A stretch of DNA of 64,000 bases. It comes from Aeromonas piscicola (GTDB taxonomy: Bacteria; Pseudomonadota; Gammaproteobacteria; Enterobacterales; Aeromonadaceae). The notes beneath the pieces are model-generated. The model made no database searches. It saw nothing but the letters and a program-made list of their open reading frames with translations, and had not been told where the DNA came from. A program made the translations under genes and the position numbers. Shown in pieces: positions 18,842 to 27,066 of this stretch. Each line of letters starts with the position of its first letter. The first letter of the stretch is position 1. The stretch covers positions 62,001 through 126,000 of the forward strand of contig NZ_CDBL01000007.1 of assembly GCF_000820005.1 (NCBI RefSeq), in the 5' to 3' direction.

Positions 18842-20296
18842 GTGGCACGCTTTTCCCCCCTGATGGCATCGCTTCCCCTGCTGGCTTCCCTGATGGGTGC
18901 CACCTTCCATGCCCAGGCGAACAACCAGCTTCCCGACATAGGCACCGCCGGGGTAGCCGCCCTGCCCATCGAGCAGGAGGTGCGCTATGGCAACGCCTTC
19001 ATGCGTTTCGCCCGGGCCGGCCTGCCGATCATAGATGATCCCGTGCTGAGCCAGTACATAGACGATCTCGGTCAGCGGCTGCTCTCCAACGCCGATGGGG
19101 TACGTTTCCCGTTTACCTTCTTCCTCATCAACGATCCCAGCATCAACGCGGCCGCCTTCCTCGGCGGACGGGTCAAGGTGCACACGGGCCTCTTCCTCTA
19201 TGCCGACAGCGAGAGCGAGCTGGCCTCGGTGCTGGCGCACGAAATCACCCACGTGACCCAGCGCCACATAGCCCGCTATATGGAGGCGCAGGCCAGCAGC
19301 TCCGCCATGACCCTGGCCGGGCTGGTGGGCTCCATCGCGCTGGCGGTGATCAACCCCACCGCCGGTATCGCCGCTCTGCAGACCACGCTCGGCCTCTCCA
19401 TGCAGTCGGCCATCAACTACACCCGCGAGAACGAGTACGAAGCGGACCGGATCGGCATGAAAACCCTGTATGACGCAGGCTTCGATCCCATGGGCATGGC
19501 CAACTTTTTCCAGAAACTGGCGGCCGAGTATCGCTACGCCAGCAAGCCGCCCGAGATGCTGCTGACTCACCCGCTGCCCGAGACCCGGATCTCCGAGGCC
19601 CGTGGCCGCGCCTCCAGCTATGCTCGCCGCAACCTGCCCCCCAGCCTCGACTTCTGGCTGGCCAAGGTGCGCATCCAGGTGCGCTATGGCACCGAGAGCC
19701 CGCAGGCGCTGCTCAGCTATTTTGACAACCGCCTGCAGAAAGGGGATTACCCGCTCAAGGATGCAGCCACCTACGGCAAGGCGCTGGCGCTGCTGCAGCT
19801 CAAGCGCACCGACGAGGCCGATACCCTGATGCAGGAGCTGGCGAGCCGCCACCCGGAAGATCTGTTCGTGGTGGATGCTCTTACCGACATCGATCTCGCC
19901 AAGGGGCGCAGCGCCCAGGCCATCGCCCGGCTGGAGAAGTTCCGCACCCGGATGCCGGACAACGAAGTGGTGGTGGTCAACCTTGGCAACGCCTATCTGG
20001 AAGGGGGCAACTACAAGAAATCCATCGCCATCCTGGACCCTTACGCCCGCGAGCACGAAGAGAACAACCTGGCCTGGAGCCTGCTCTCCGATGCCTATCG
20101 CAAGGCGGGACGGATGACGGACTTGCACATGGCGCGGGCCGAGATGCTCTCCCTGCGCGGGGATTATCAGGCCGCCATCGACGAGCTGATCGTGGCCCGT
20201 GGCACCACCAGCGACAAGCTGACCCTGGCCCGACTGGAGGCGCGCATCACTGAGCTGGAGCGGGCGAAGAAGGATCTCGACAGTCTGAAGGGGTGA
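18842..20296 (+). CDS. bepA: Periplasmic M48 metalloprotease/chaperone BepA
   Basis: 484 aa starting at GTG 18842. A signal peptide (LPLLASLMGATFHAQA) is followed by an M48 peptidase domain with the zinc motif HEITH at about residue 133 and a third ligand region NEYEADRIGMKTL. The C-terminal half (about 290-484) consists of TPR helices (LEKFRTRMPDNEVVVVNLGNAYLEGG). BepA assists LptD assembly or degrades stalled LptD and BamA at the outer membrane. Length and domain order match E. coli BepA (YfgC, 487 aa). Confidence 0.93.
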   Translation: MARFSPLMASLPLLASLMGATFHAQANNQLPDIGTAGVAALPIEQEVRYGNAFMRFARAGLPIIDDPVLSQYIDDLGQRLLSNADGVRFPFTFFLINDPSINAAAFLGGRVKVHTGLFLYADSESELASVLAHEITHVTQRHIARYMEAQASSSAMTLAGLVGSIALAVINPTAGIAALQTTLGLSMQSAINYTRENEYEADRIGMKTLYDAGFDPMGMANFFQKLAAEYRYASKPPEMLLTHPLPETRISEARGRASSYARRNLPPSLDFWLAKVRIQVRYGTESPQALLSYFDNRLQKGDYPLKDAATYGKALALLQLKRTDEADTLMQELASRHPEDLFVVDALTDIDLAKGRSAQAIARLEKFRTRMPDNEVVVVNLGNAYLEGGNYKKSIAILDPYAREHEENNLAWSLLSDAYRKAGRMTDLHMARAEMLSLRGDYQAAIDELIVARGTTSDKLTLARLEARITELERAKKDLDSLKG

Positions 20297-20314
20297 TGCA
20301 TCAGAGGTGTGGTG

Positions 20315-20350
20315 AAACGGGGTGTGCCAGCAATGGGACACCCCGTTTCC
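20315..20350 (+). terminator. Terminator after bepA
   Basis: aaacggggtgt (20315-20325) and acaccccgttt (20338-20348) form an 11-bp stem followed by CCTTTTCC. The rest of the 20297-20441 gap shows nothing further. Confidence 0.75.
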
Positions 20351-20441
20351 TTTTCCACCGGTGTCATAGTGTCGTGCAGGTCAATCCCGTCGTCATGGGT
20401 GGGTGTGATGGGTCCCTTACTTGCCAAGGAGAGGGGACGCC

Positions 20442-20888
20442 CTAGCGAACCGCCGCCTGCTCCTTGAGGACGGCAATCTGCTGCGCATCGAGTTCGCCAA
20501 CGATCGTCTGTTGCAGCTTGCCCTCTGCGTCGAGCAGATAACTGGTGGGCAGCCCGGTGGGGTGGGGGAAGGGCAGGCTTGCCGCGTCATTGGCGATCAG
20601 CAGCGGCAGGCTGACCCGGTAGCGGCTCGCCAGTGCCGCCAGCTCGGCCGGGGTGGCCGGATCATAGTGGATAGCCACCACGGTGAGGGAGCCCTCCTGC
20701 GCCAGCGCCTCCAGCAGCGGCAACTCCCGCAGGCAGGGGGCGCACCAGGGGGCGAAGTAGTTGACCAAGAGCGGCTTGCCGGCAAATTGGGCCAGTGCCA
20801 CCGGCTGGCCCTGGCCGTTGGTGAACTCGGGCGCCGGGGAGCAGGCGCTCAGCAGAGTGGCCACAATCAGCCAACAAATTCGTTTCAT
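20442..20888 (-). CDS. TlpA-like thioredoxin-fold lipoprotein
   Basis: 148 aa from ATG 20888 (AAAGGA just upstream). A lipobox LLSAC at residues 11-15 predicts a lipid-anchored periplasmic protein. The thioredoxin-like domain has the redox motif NYFAPWCAPCLRELP and the cis-Pro loop GLPTSYLLD. It would reduce or oxidise disulfides of envelope proteins; the partner is unknown. The gene is divergent from the ArsC-like gene. Confidence 0.88.
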   Translation of the reverse strand: MKRICWLIVATLLSACSPAPEFTNGQGQPVALAQFAGKPLLVNYFAPWCAPCLRELPLLEALAQEGSLTVVAIHYDPATPAELAALASRYRVSLPLLIANDAASLPFPHPTGLPTSYLLDAEGKLQQTIVGELDAQQIAVLKEQAAVR

Positions 20889-20978
20889 TTCCTTTGCCCT
20901 GCCGCTTACCCTGACCATCCGTTTCCCCTACAATAGCGCCGTTTCTTGTCCCATCTTGCGATCAATCAGGGAGTTACC

Positions 20979-21329
20979 ATGAGCGAGACCCAAATTTACC
21001 ACAATCCGCGCTGCTCAAAGAGCCGTGAAACCCTGGCCCTGCTGGAGCAGCACGGGATCGCCCCTGATGTGGTGCTCTATCTGGAGCAGGCGCCGAGCGA
21101 GGAGCAAATCCGCACCCTGCTGAGCCAGCTTGGTTTCACCGATCCGCGCCAGCTGATGCGCACCAAGGAAGAGATCTACAAGGAGTTGGGGCTGGGCGAG
21201 GTGAAGGGCGATGCCCTGATTCACGCCATGCATCAGCACCCCAAGCTGATCGAACGCCCCATCGTCATCAGGAATGGTCAGGCCCGCATCGGCCGTCCGC
21301 CCGAGCAGGTGCTGGAGATCCTCAAGTGA
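20979..21329 (+). CDS. yfgD: ArsC/Spx-like family protein YfgD
   Basis: 116 aa from ATG 20979 (GGGAG upstream). It begins MSETQIYHNPRCSKSRETL with the CxxS variant of the ArsC active-site loop and continues PHPxLIERPIV-like (HQHPKLIERPIVIRNGQARIGRPPE), the ArsC signature. True glutaredoxin-linked arsenate reduction is possible, but chromosomal YfgD proteins with no ars neighbours are usually of unproven function. The stop overlaps the next start. Confidence 0.88.
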   Translation: MSETQIYHNPRCSKSRETLALLEQHGIAPDVVLYLEQAPSEEQIRTLLSQLGFTDPRQLMRTKEEIYKELGLGEVKGDALIHAMHQHPKLIERPIVIRNGQARIGRPPEQVLEILK

Positions 21330-21721
21330 GCACCCGCTTCGCCCGTCTGCTGACCCTGGTCGGCTTCTTTGGCCTGCTGGGCTGGGTCATTCTCTGGCAC
21401 CTGTGGCTCTCGCCCCACCCGGATCTCAACCCCTGGCTGCTGCCGGTGATCTGGACTGTGCCGCTGCTGTTCCCGCTCAAGGGAATCGCGCAGGGCAACC
21501 CCTACACCCACGCCTGGGGCAACTTCGTGCTGATGCCCTATTTCCTGCACGCCCTGACCCTGATCACCACGGACGAGGGAGAGCGCTGGTTGGCTGCGGT
21601 GGAGTTGGGGTTCACCATACTCGCCTTCGTCGGCACCATCTATTACGCCCGTCTGCGTGGCCGTGAGCTGGGGCTAAGCATTCGCAAGAAAAAGGGTGAG
21701 CCTGCACAGCAAGAGAAATAA
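21326..21721 (+). CDS. DUF2069 inner-membrane protein
   Basis: 131 aa starting at GTG 21326, overlapping the yfgD stop (GTGA). Four hydrophobic segments are visible: LLTLVGFFGLLGWVILWHLW, WLLPVIWTVPLLFP, NFVLMPYFLHALTLI and AAVELGFTILAFVGTIYYARL. The pattern HTWGNF-like (HAWGNFVLMPYF) is typical of DUF2069. Function is unknown. It is translationally coupled to yfgD. Confidence 0.82.
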   Translation: MSTRFARLLTLVGFFGLLGWVILWHLWLSPHPDLNPWLLPVIWTVPLLFPLKGIAQGNPYTHAWGNFVLMPYFLHALTLITTDEGERWLAAVELGFTILAFVGTIYYARLRGRELGLSIRKKKGEPAQQEK

Positions 21722-21748
21722 GGCCTGCGTCAGCGCACCTTTATCTGC

Positions 21749-21776
21749 AAACCGGATCCTGGGTCCGGTTTTTTTA
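21749..21776 (+). terminator. Terminator shared by DUF2069 and acpH
   Basis: aaccgga / tccggtt with a GG-containing loop is followed by TTTTTTTA. It overlaps the acpH stop on the other strand. Confidence 0.85.
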
Positions 21777-22394
21777 TGGCCGCAAGCCAGCGTGGCCGCC
21801 AGTCTCGCGATAGTGGGCGAGCTGCTGCTCGCTAAAGCGCATCAACTGGGGATAGAAGCGCAGAAATCCCTGCTCGCCATTGTGCCAGCTGGCGTCGTCC
21901 AGGGTGGCGAGGGCATCGCCCAGCAAGATGGGGCGGCGCAGCCGGTGGCCTATCCCGTTGAGGGCACGGCCCAGCCCTTCCCTGTGACGATAGGAGGCGA
22001 TCCAGTTCTGCTCCGCCATCCGTTTGAGCGCAACGGGCAAGCCATCCGGCAGGTGCTGGTGATCCGCCAGCAGCTGTCCATAACTCTGTTGCAGAAAGCG
22101 AGGCAGGGGTTCTTCGCCAAATCGCGGCCAGTGCAGGCTGAGCCAGTGGTCGTAGAGCATGTCCACCAGGATGCCGCCGAAGCGGCGCCAGGGCGCCTCG
22201 AAGCAGGCCACCGCCGCCCTGTGCTCGGGGTGGGCATCGGTGAAGGCATCGATTTTGCGATGCAGCCAGATCCCCTCATCGAAGGCGGAACCGAGCGTGC
22301 TTGGCAAAGGGCCCTTGACGAAATCCCCCAGCAGGTTGCCGGTGAGGGAGCTTCGGGTATAGGCGGCCAGATGCAGGTGAGCCAGATAGTTCAT
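21774..22394 (-). CDS. acpH: Acyl carrier protein phosphodiesterase AcpH
   Basis: 206 aa. It starts MNYLAHLHLA and has the family's conserved sequence NLLGDFVKG, WLHRKIDAFTDAHP and GGILVDMLYDHWLS (His/Asp-rich, consistent with an HD-like metal site). AcpH removes 4'-phosphopantetheine from ACP. Length matches E. coli AcpH (193 aa) with a short C-terminal extension. Monocistronic. Confidence 0.92.
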   Translation of the reverse strand: MNYLAHLHLAAYTRSSLTGNLLGDFVKGPLPSTLGSAFDEGIWLHRKIDAFTDAHPEHRAAVACFEAPWRRFGGILVDMLYDHWLSLHWPRFGEEPLPRFLQQSYGQLLADHQHLPDGLPVALKRMAEQNWIASYRHREGLGRALNGIGHRLRRPILLGDALATLDDASWHNGEQGFLRFYPQLMRFSEQQLAHYRETGGHAGLRP

Positions 22395-22572
22395 GACGGA
22401 GGATGTCGACCAGCAAACGGGAATTGCTGGTGAGCCTAGCCGATCCCCTCTCCCTTGCCTATGCCGATCATGGCAAACTGGTCAGCAGAAACTGCCGTTA
22501 CCGAGAGGCAAATGGTGGGTAAATAGCGATATCTCTCTTTTCCCCGTTGGGGATAGCTTGCAAGGAGTAGCC

Positions 22573-23706
22573 ATGATGTTGACCCTGATCGAGGGCGCCG
22601 AACTCTTCAGTCCCACCCACCTTGGCCAGCAGGATCTGCTGGTGGCCGATGGCCGTATCGCCTGGATTGGCAAGGGGTTGACGGTCCCCGCCGATTGGCC
22701 TTTGACGCGGGTCGATGGTCGCGGCCGCTATCTGGTTCCCGGGCTGGTGGATCCGCTGGCCCATATCACCGGGGGCGGCGGCGAGGGGGGCTTTGCTTTT
22801 CGCACGCCCGAACTCGCCGCGAGCGAGGCCCTCAAGGCGGGGGTGACCACGCTGGTGGCGGCGCTCGGTACCGACAGCCTGACTCGCACGCCGGCACAGG
22901 TGCTTGGCAAGGTGCGTGAATTTCGCGCCGCCGGGGTGAGTGCCTTCATGTATACCGGCTCCTACCATCTGCCCGTCAAGAGCATCACCGGCACGGTGGA
23001 GTCCGACATCGTGCTCATTCCCGAAGTGCTGGGGGTGGGGGAGCTGGCCATCAGCGATCACAGATCCAGCGCCCCCACCCATGACGAGCTGGCCCGGCTG
23101 GTGAGCGAGGCGCGTGTGGCCGGTCTGCTCGCTGGCAAGAGCGGCGTCAGCTTCTTCCATCTGGGGGATGGCCGCGGGGCGCTGGCACCGCTACGGGCCC
23201 TGCGCGATGAAACCGACATTCCGCTACGCCAGCTCTATCCTACCCACTGCAACCGCAACCCCTGGCTGTTTGCCGAGGCGATCGCCTGGGGCAAGGCGGG
23301 AGGCTGGGTCGATCTCACCACTTCCAGCTTTCCCGATCTGGTGGAGGATGGCGAGCGGCTTGCCGCCGATGGATTGATCGAGTTGCTGGCAGCCGGCGTG
23401 CCTGCCGATCGCATCACGTTCAGCTCCGATGCCAACGCCAGCCTGCCGCGCTTTGATGGTGAGGGACGCCTTATCGAGATGCGCTGCGGCCAGATTGCCA
23501 GTCTGTGGCAGGAGTGCGTGCGCGCCTGCCAGCTCGGGGTGTCGCTCGAGGTGGCGCTGGCTGTGGTAAGTACCCATCCGGCACAAGTGTTGGGATTGGC
23601 CGCAAAGGGGAGGATCGGAGTGGGGCAGGATGCGGATCTGCTGCTGGTCCATCCTCACTCTTTCGCCATCGAGCGGGTGATGAGCGGCGGCCAGTGGCGC
23701 GGATAG
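22573..23706 (+). CDS. iadA: IadA-like isoaspartyl dipeptidase with an altered metal site
   Basis: 377 aa from ATG 22573 (CAAGGAG upstream). It belongs to the amidohydrolase superfamily and aligns along its length with E. coli IadA (390 aa): GGGGEGGFAFRTPE, SDHRSSAPTHDEL, FHLGD, PTHCNRN and SSDANAS are all clear equivalents. The carbamylated Lys (GKSG) and the ligands His in FHLGD, His in PTHCNRN and Asp in SSDAN are kept. The family HxH motif, QHVH in E. coli, reads DPLAH here at about residue 59. The first metal-ligand His is therefore Leu. The enzyme may bind one metal or act on another substrate. Confidence 0.8.
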   Translation: MMLTLIEGAELFSPTHLGQQDLLVADGRIAWIGKGLTVPADWPLTRVDGRGRYLVPGLVDPLAHITGGGGEGGFAFRTPELAASEALKAGVTTLVAALGTDSLTRTPAQVLGKVREFRAAGVSAFMYTGSYHLPVKSITGTVESDIVLIPEVLGVGELAISDHRSSAPTHDELARLVSEARVAGLLAGKSGVSFFHLGDGRGALAPLRALRDETDIPLRQLYPTHCNRNPWLFAEAIAWGKAGGWVDLTTSSFPDLVEDGERLAADGLIELLAAGVPADRITFSSDANASLPRFDGEGRLIEMRCGQIASLWQECVRACQLGVSLEVALAVVSTHPAQVLGLAAKGRIGVGQDADLLLVHPHSFAIERVMSGGQWRG

Positions 23707-23787
23707 CGCGAAAGTGCGGCATATCCAGCTAAAAGAAGCCCGACAGCAATGTCGGGCTTCTTGGATTCTGCGGGCGACAAGTGTGGC

Positions 23788-24690
23788 CTAGATCGCCAGA
23801 AAGCCGAGGATCAGGATGGGGCCGAGCAGGCTCAGGATAAAGCCGGAGACGATGGCCACAGGTACCATCTGGATGCCACCGGATTTTTGAATGACCGGCA
23901 GGGTGAAGTCCAGCGCGGTGGCGCCGCCGTAGCCGATGGCGGCGGAAGGGTGGCGCCGCATCAGCATGGGAATGATGAGGATGGCGATAAGCTCGCGGCC
24001 CAGATCGTTGATAAAGGCGGCTGAGCCGAGCACGGGCCCCAGCTTGTCGGCCACCAGAATGCCCGATAGCGAATACCAGCCGAAGCTGGAGCTGAGTGCC
24101 AGGGCGTGGCTCAGCGGCATGCCCAGCAGCTGGGCCGCCAGCACGCTGCCCAGCCAGCTGCTGATGATGACGGTGAAGGCGATCTTCATGCCCCAGGGGT
24201 TGAGCAGGATCTGGCGCAGCCGCATGCCGGAGTTGCGCATCTGTATCCCGATGAGCAACAGCAGCAGCATCAGGGCCCACTCGCTCAATTTGTCGATGGG
24301 CAGGGCCTGCAGATCGACCAGCAACCCCAGCAGCACGCCCCCCAGCACCACGAAGCAGAGCTGGAGGGATTCCCACAGCAGGTGCAGCTTGCTCGGCATC
24401 TTGGCGTCGCTGGCCTCGTGGGTCGGCGGGCTGCGCCTGTCCAGCCACCAGAGTGCCAGCAGGTTGCAGAGGGTAATGGCGGCCAGCATCACACCGGCCA
24501 CCTTGAAAATCACCGCCAGATTGCTGCCGAGGTTTTCCACATAGGCCAGTCCCAGCCCCATCAGAAACAGGATGAGGTAGACCATCTTGCCAAGGGACTG
24601 ATTGACCAGCTTGATGAGCCGTGCGGAGGAGAGAGGGATCAGATAGCCGACGCCTAACGGCAGCAGGATCAGCAATACATTGAGCAACAT
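23788..24690 (-). CDS. lysO: LysO-family L-lysine exporter (DUF340)
   Basis: 300 aa from ATG 24690 with GAGG upstream; an in-frame earlier start is unsupported. About eight hydrophobic segments are present. The LysO/YbjE hallmarks FGWYSLSGIL and NDLGRELIAILIIP lie in the C-terminal half with acidic residues in the membrane. The family exports L-lysine. It is divergent from the basic amino acid ABC importer, which suits a basic amino acid theme. I could not identify a lysine riboswitch. Confidence 0.88.
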   Translation of the reverse strand: MLLNVLLILLPLGVGYLIPLSSARLIKLVNQSLGKMVYLILFLMGLGLAYVENLGSNLAVIFKVAGVMLAAITLCNLLALWWLDRRSPPTHEASDAKMPSKLHLLWESLQLCFVVLGGVLLGLLVDLQALPIDKLSEWALMLLLLLIGIQMRNSGMRLRQILLNPWGMKIAFTVIISSWLGSVLAAQLLGMPLSHALALSSSFGWYSLSGILVADKLGPVLGSAAFINDLGRELIAILIIPMLMRRHPSAAIGYGGATALDFTLPVIQKSGGIQMVPVAIVSGFILSLLGPILILGFLAI

Positions 24691-25232
24691 CGGGGCCTCG
24701 ATCACAAAAACTGATAAAAATAACACCTTATCACTACTTATTGGCTCTGTGTCACATTTCTATGAGTTTGGATGGCTCATCCGGGGCTTTTTATCAGGTT
24801 GTTATGTTTTTGGTGCAAGCAACTGCACTCATTTGGCTCAAAGGTCCACCTTGGTGCGGCAAGCGTGCCGCAATGAAATCAAGCTCATCGCCCATTTTTC
24901 AACAAGATGCAAACATAGATGAGGTGAATAAAGTCGCTTTCTCCATCTTCCTGTCATGATGTCTGAATTTTCTTGCCACCCTTGCGATCAGGGTATAAAA
25001 AGGCGATGTTGCTCGACTGGTTCAAACCGGGTTTTATGCAGACAAAGTGCTGAAAAATACCAGTGAGACCAATAAAAATACAGACAAAACACCAAAGACC
25101 TCGGTTCTGTATTGTTTTTTAACTATTCGAGTGATATTTTCGCTGAAGGTTGCCATCGGTTAACTTTTTGTTAAATCCATGATGGTGTGAGTCACGCCCC
25201 ACGGCGTCTAGGGACAGACAAGGTTGTAATGG
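24691..25232. promoter_or_regulatory. 542-bp divergent regulatory region between lysO and the hisP-like gene
   Basis: The region is AT-richer than its surroundings and has no supported gene. TTGCCA (24973-24978) and TATAAA (24994-24999), 15 bases apart, could be a promoter for the ABC operon. A perfect hairpin gcggca-agcg-tgccgc lies at 24856-24871. I saw no clear ARG box, sigma-54 site or riboswitch. Confidence 0.35.
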
Positions 25233-26003
25233 ATGAGTGACGTTGCCGCACTGGAAGTTCGTGAACTGCACAAGTATTTCGGCACCCACGAAGTGCTCAA
25301 GGGCATCGATATGACAGCCCACAAGGGAGATGTGATCTCCCTGATCGGCTCCTCCGGCTCGGGGAAGTCGACCTTTCTTCGTTGTATCAATCTGCTGGAA
25401 ACACCCTCTTCCGGCACAGTTTCACTCCATGGCGAGCTTATTCGCATGAAATCCAACCGGGCCGGTGAGCGGCTGCCGGAGGACATGCGTCAGGTGGAGC
25501 GTATGCGCAGCCGACTGGCCATGGTGTTTCAAAGTTTCAACCTCTGGTCGCACATGACCATCATGCAGAACATCATAGAGGTGCCTATCCAGGTGCTGAA
25601 GGTGCCCCGTGCCGAGGCCATCGCCAAGGCAGAACACCTGCTCAACCGGGTGGGACTGTGGGAGCGGCGCGATTACTATCCCGGTCACCTCTCCGGCGGC
25701 CAGCAGCAGCGGGCGGCTATCGCCCGTGCGCTGGCGGTGGAGCCCGAGGTGATGCTGTTTGACGAGCCTACCTCGGCGCTGGATCCCGAGCTGGTGGGGG
25801 AGGTGCTCGGCCTGATGCGCGAGCTGGCCGAAGAGGGGCGCACCATGCTGGTGGTGACCCACGAGATGTCGTTTGCCCGTGATGTGTCGAACAAGGTAAT
25901 GTTTCTGCATCAGGGGCGTGTGGAAGAGGAGGGCAATCCCAAGGAGATCTTCGCCCATCCCAAGTCTGAACGGTTCAAGCAATTCATCTCTTCCATCTAT
26001 TGA
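25233..26003 (+). CDS. Basic amino acid ABC transporter ATP-binding protein (HisP/AotP type)
   Basis: 256 aa. Walker A GSSGSGKST, Q-loop MVFQSFNLWSHMT, signature LSGGQQQRAAIARA, Walker B VMLFDEPTSALDPE and switch His VTHEM are all intact. VLKGIDMTAHKGDVISLIGSSGSGKSTFLRCINLLE is much closer to HisP than to ArtP. It energises uptake of histidine, lysine, arginine or ornithine. It is the first gene of the order P-J-Q-M. Confidence 0.92.
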   Translation: MSDVAALEVRELHKYFGTHEVLKGIDMTAHKGDVISLIGSSGSGKSTFLRCINLLETPSSGTVSLHGELIRMKSNRAGERLPEDMRQVERMRSRLAMVFQSFNLWSHMTIMQNIIEVPIQVLKVPRAEAIAKAEHLLNRVGLWERRDYYPGHLSGGQQQRAAIARALAVEPEVMLFDEPTSALDPELVGEVLGLMRELAEEGRTMLVVTHEMSFARDVSNKVMFLHQGRVEEEGNPKEIFAHPKSERFKQFISSIY

Positions 26004-26068
26004 TGGGCGGGATCTGTTTTCAACAAGCTGCAACTTCAACAGTCGACGATTTTATCAAGGAGAGATAC

Positions 26069-26842
26069 ATGAACAAGCTGATGCTGGCGACTGCCATAGT
26101 CACTGCCCTGTCTTCCGGCAGCCTGATGGCCAAGGAGTGGAAAGAGGTACGGATCGGGGTCGAAGGTGCTTACCCTCCCTTCTCCTGGACCGAGCCCAGT
26201 GGTGAGGTGAAAGGTTTCGATATCGACATCGCCAACGCCCTGTGCGAAGAGATGAAGGTGAAGTGTACCCTGGTCAAGCAGGACTGGGACGGCATCATTC
26301 CGGCGCTGCTGTCGCGCAAATATGACGCCATCATCGCCACCATGGACATTACTGAAGAGCGCAAGAAGAAGGTGGACTTCACCCAGAAGTACCAGCACAT
26401 TCCGGCCCGCTTCGCCGCCAAGAAGGGCACAGAGGTCAAGCTCGACAAGGCCTTCATGGACGGTAAAACCGTGGCGGTGCAACGCGCCACCTCCATGGAT
26501 ACCTACATCACCGACAACTTCCCCAACGCCACCATCAAGCGTTATGGCACCGCAGATGAAGCCTATCTCGATCTGAAATCCGGTCGGGTTGACTATGTGA
26601 TGGCCGACTCCGCCGCGATCAGCGACGGCCTGCTGAAGAAGGAAGGGGGCGATGCCTACGAGTTCGTCGGCCCGAAACTGACCGATCCCAAGTGGTTTGG
26701 CGAGGGTGCCGGCATAGCGGTACGCAAGGCTGACAAGGATCTGAAAGAGAAATTCAACACCGCCATCCTGGCCCTGCGCGCCAACGGCAAGTACAAGGAA
26801 ATCAACGACAAGTACTTCGACTTCGACGTCTACGGCGAGTAA
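26069..26842 (+). CDS. Periplasmic basic amino acid-binding protein (HisJ/ArgT/AotJ family)
   Basis: 257 aa from ATG 26069 with AAGGAGAG upstream. The signal peptide is LMLATAIVTALSSGSLMA. The mature protein shows the SBP family 3 pattern: VRIGVEGAYPPFSW, GFDIDIANALCEEMKVKC, VKQDWDGIIPALLSRKYDAI and FTQKY. A Cys pair (LCEEMKVKC) resembles HisJ/ArgT. It binds a basic amino acid; which one is not decidable from sequence. Confidence 0.92.
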   Translation: MNKLMLATAIVTALSSGSLMAKEWKEVRIGVEGAYPPFSWTEPSGEVKGFDIDIANALCEEMKVKCTLVKQDWDGIIPALLSRKYDAIIATMDITEERKKKVDFTQKYQHIPARFAAKKGTEVKLDKAFMDGKTVAVQRATSMDTYITDNFPNATIKRYGTADEAYLDLKSGRVDYVMADSAAISDGLLKKEGGDAYEFVGPKLTDPKWFGEGAGIAVRKADKDLKEKFNTAILALRANGKYKEINDKYFDFDVYGE

Positions 26843-26923
26843 CCTCCAGGCGCGCTACACAGGGTAGCAGCCGAAGGGATTGCGGCGAATCATCACGACA
26901 GGTTGACCCTTGTCTGTAGTCAT

Positions 26924-26960
26924 CGGGCCCGTTGTCTCTCGCAAGGGAGCGATGGGCCCG
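26924..26960 (+). promoter_or_regulatory. Intercistronic stem-loop between binding-protein and permease genes
   Basis: cgggccc (26924-26930) pairs with gggcccg (26954-26960), with further imperfect pairing inside and no T-run. Such structures after binding-protein genes commonly set higher binding-protein mRNA levels than those of downstream permease genes. Confidence 0.55.
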
Positions 26961-26965
26961 CTTAG

Positions 26966-27066
26966 TTGCAATGGAGCTGCATGTGTTTGGTTTGAAAGGA
27001 TATTGGGACGGGCTGGCCCGCTCAATGCGTTGCAATGGAGCCGCATATGTTTGATTTGAAAGGATA
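26966..27066 (+). repeat. 64-bp tandem duplication of the permease (HisQ-like) start region
   Basis: TTGCAATGGAGC-TGCATGTG at 26966 and TTGCAATGGAGC-CGCATATG at 27030 begin two copies that match over about 37 bases with four or five differences. The upstream copy keeps the GGAG ribosome binding site. Its start codon has become GTG (26983). Confidence 0.92.
26983..27054 (+). CDS. Possible 23-aa leader peptide overlapping the permease start
   Basis: In the upstream copy of the duplicated start region, GTG 26983 has GGAG six bases upstream, the same spacing as the real gene. The frame reads through FGLKGYWDGLARS and ends at TGA 27052-27054, six bases inside the permease gene whose ATG is at 27047. 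The overlap would suit translational coupling. Whether it is translated is unknown; an in-frame ATG at 26971 would lengthen it by four codons. Confidence 0.35.
   Translation: MFGLKGYWDGLARSMRCNGAAYV

Noticed and set aside
24691-25232. Sigma-54 promoter or lysine riboswitch in the lysO-hisP gap
   Set aside because: TTGGTGC...CTGCAC has the wrong GG-GC spacing for sigma-54, and no lysine riboswitch core helices were recognisable.
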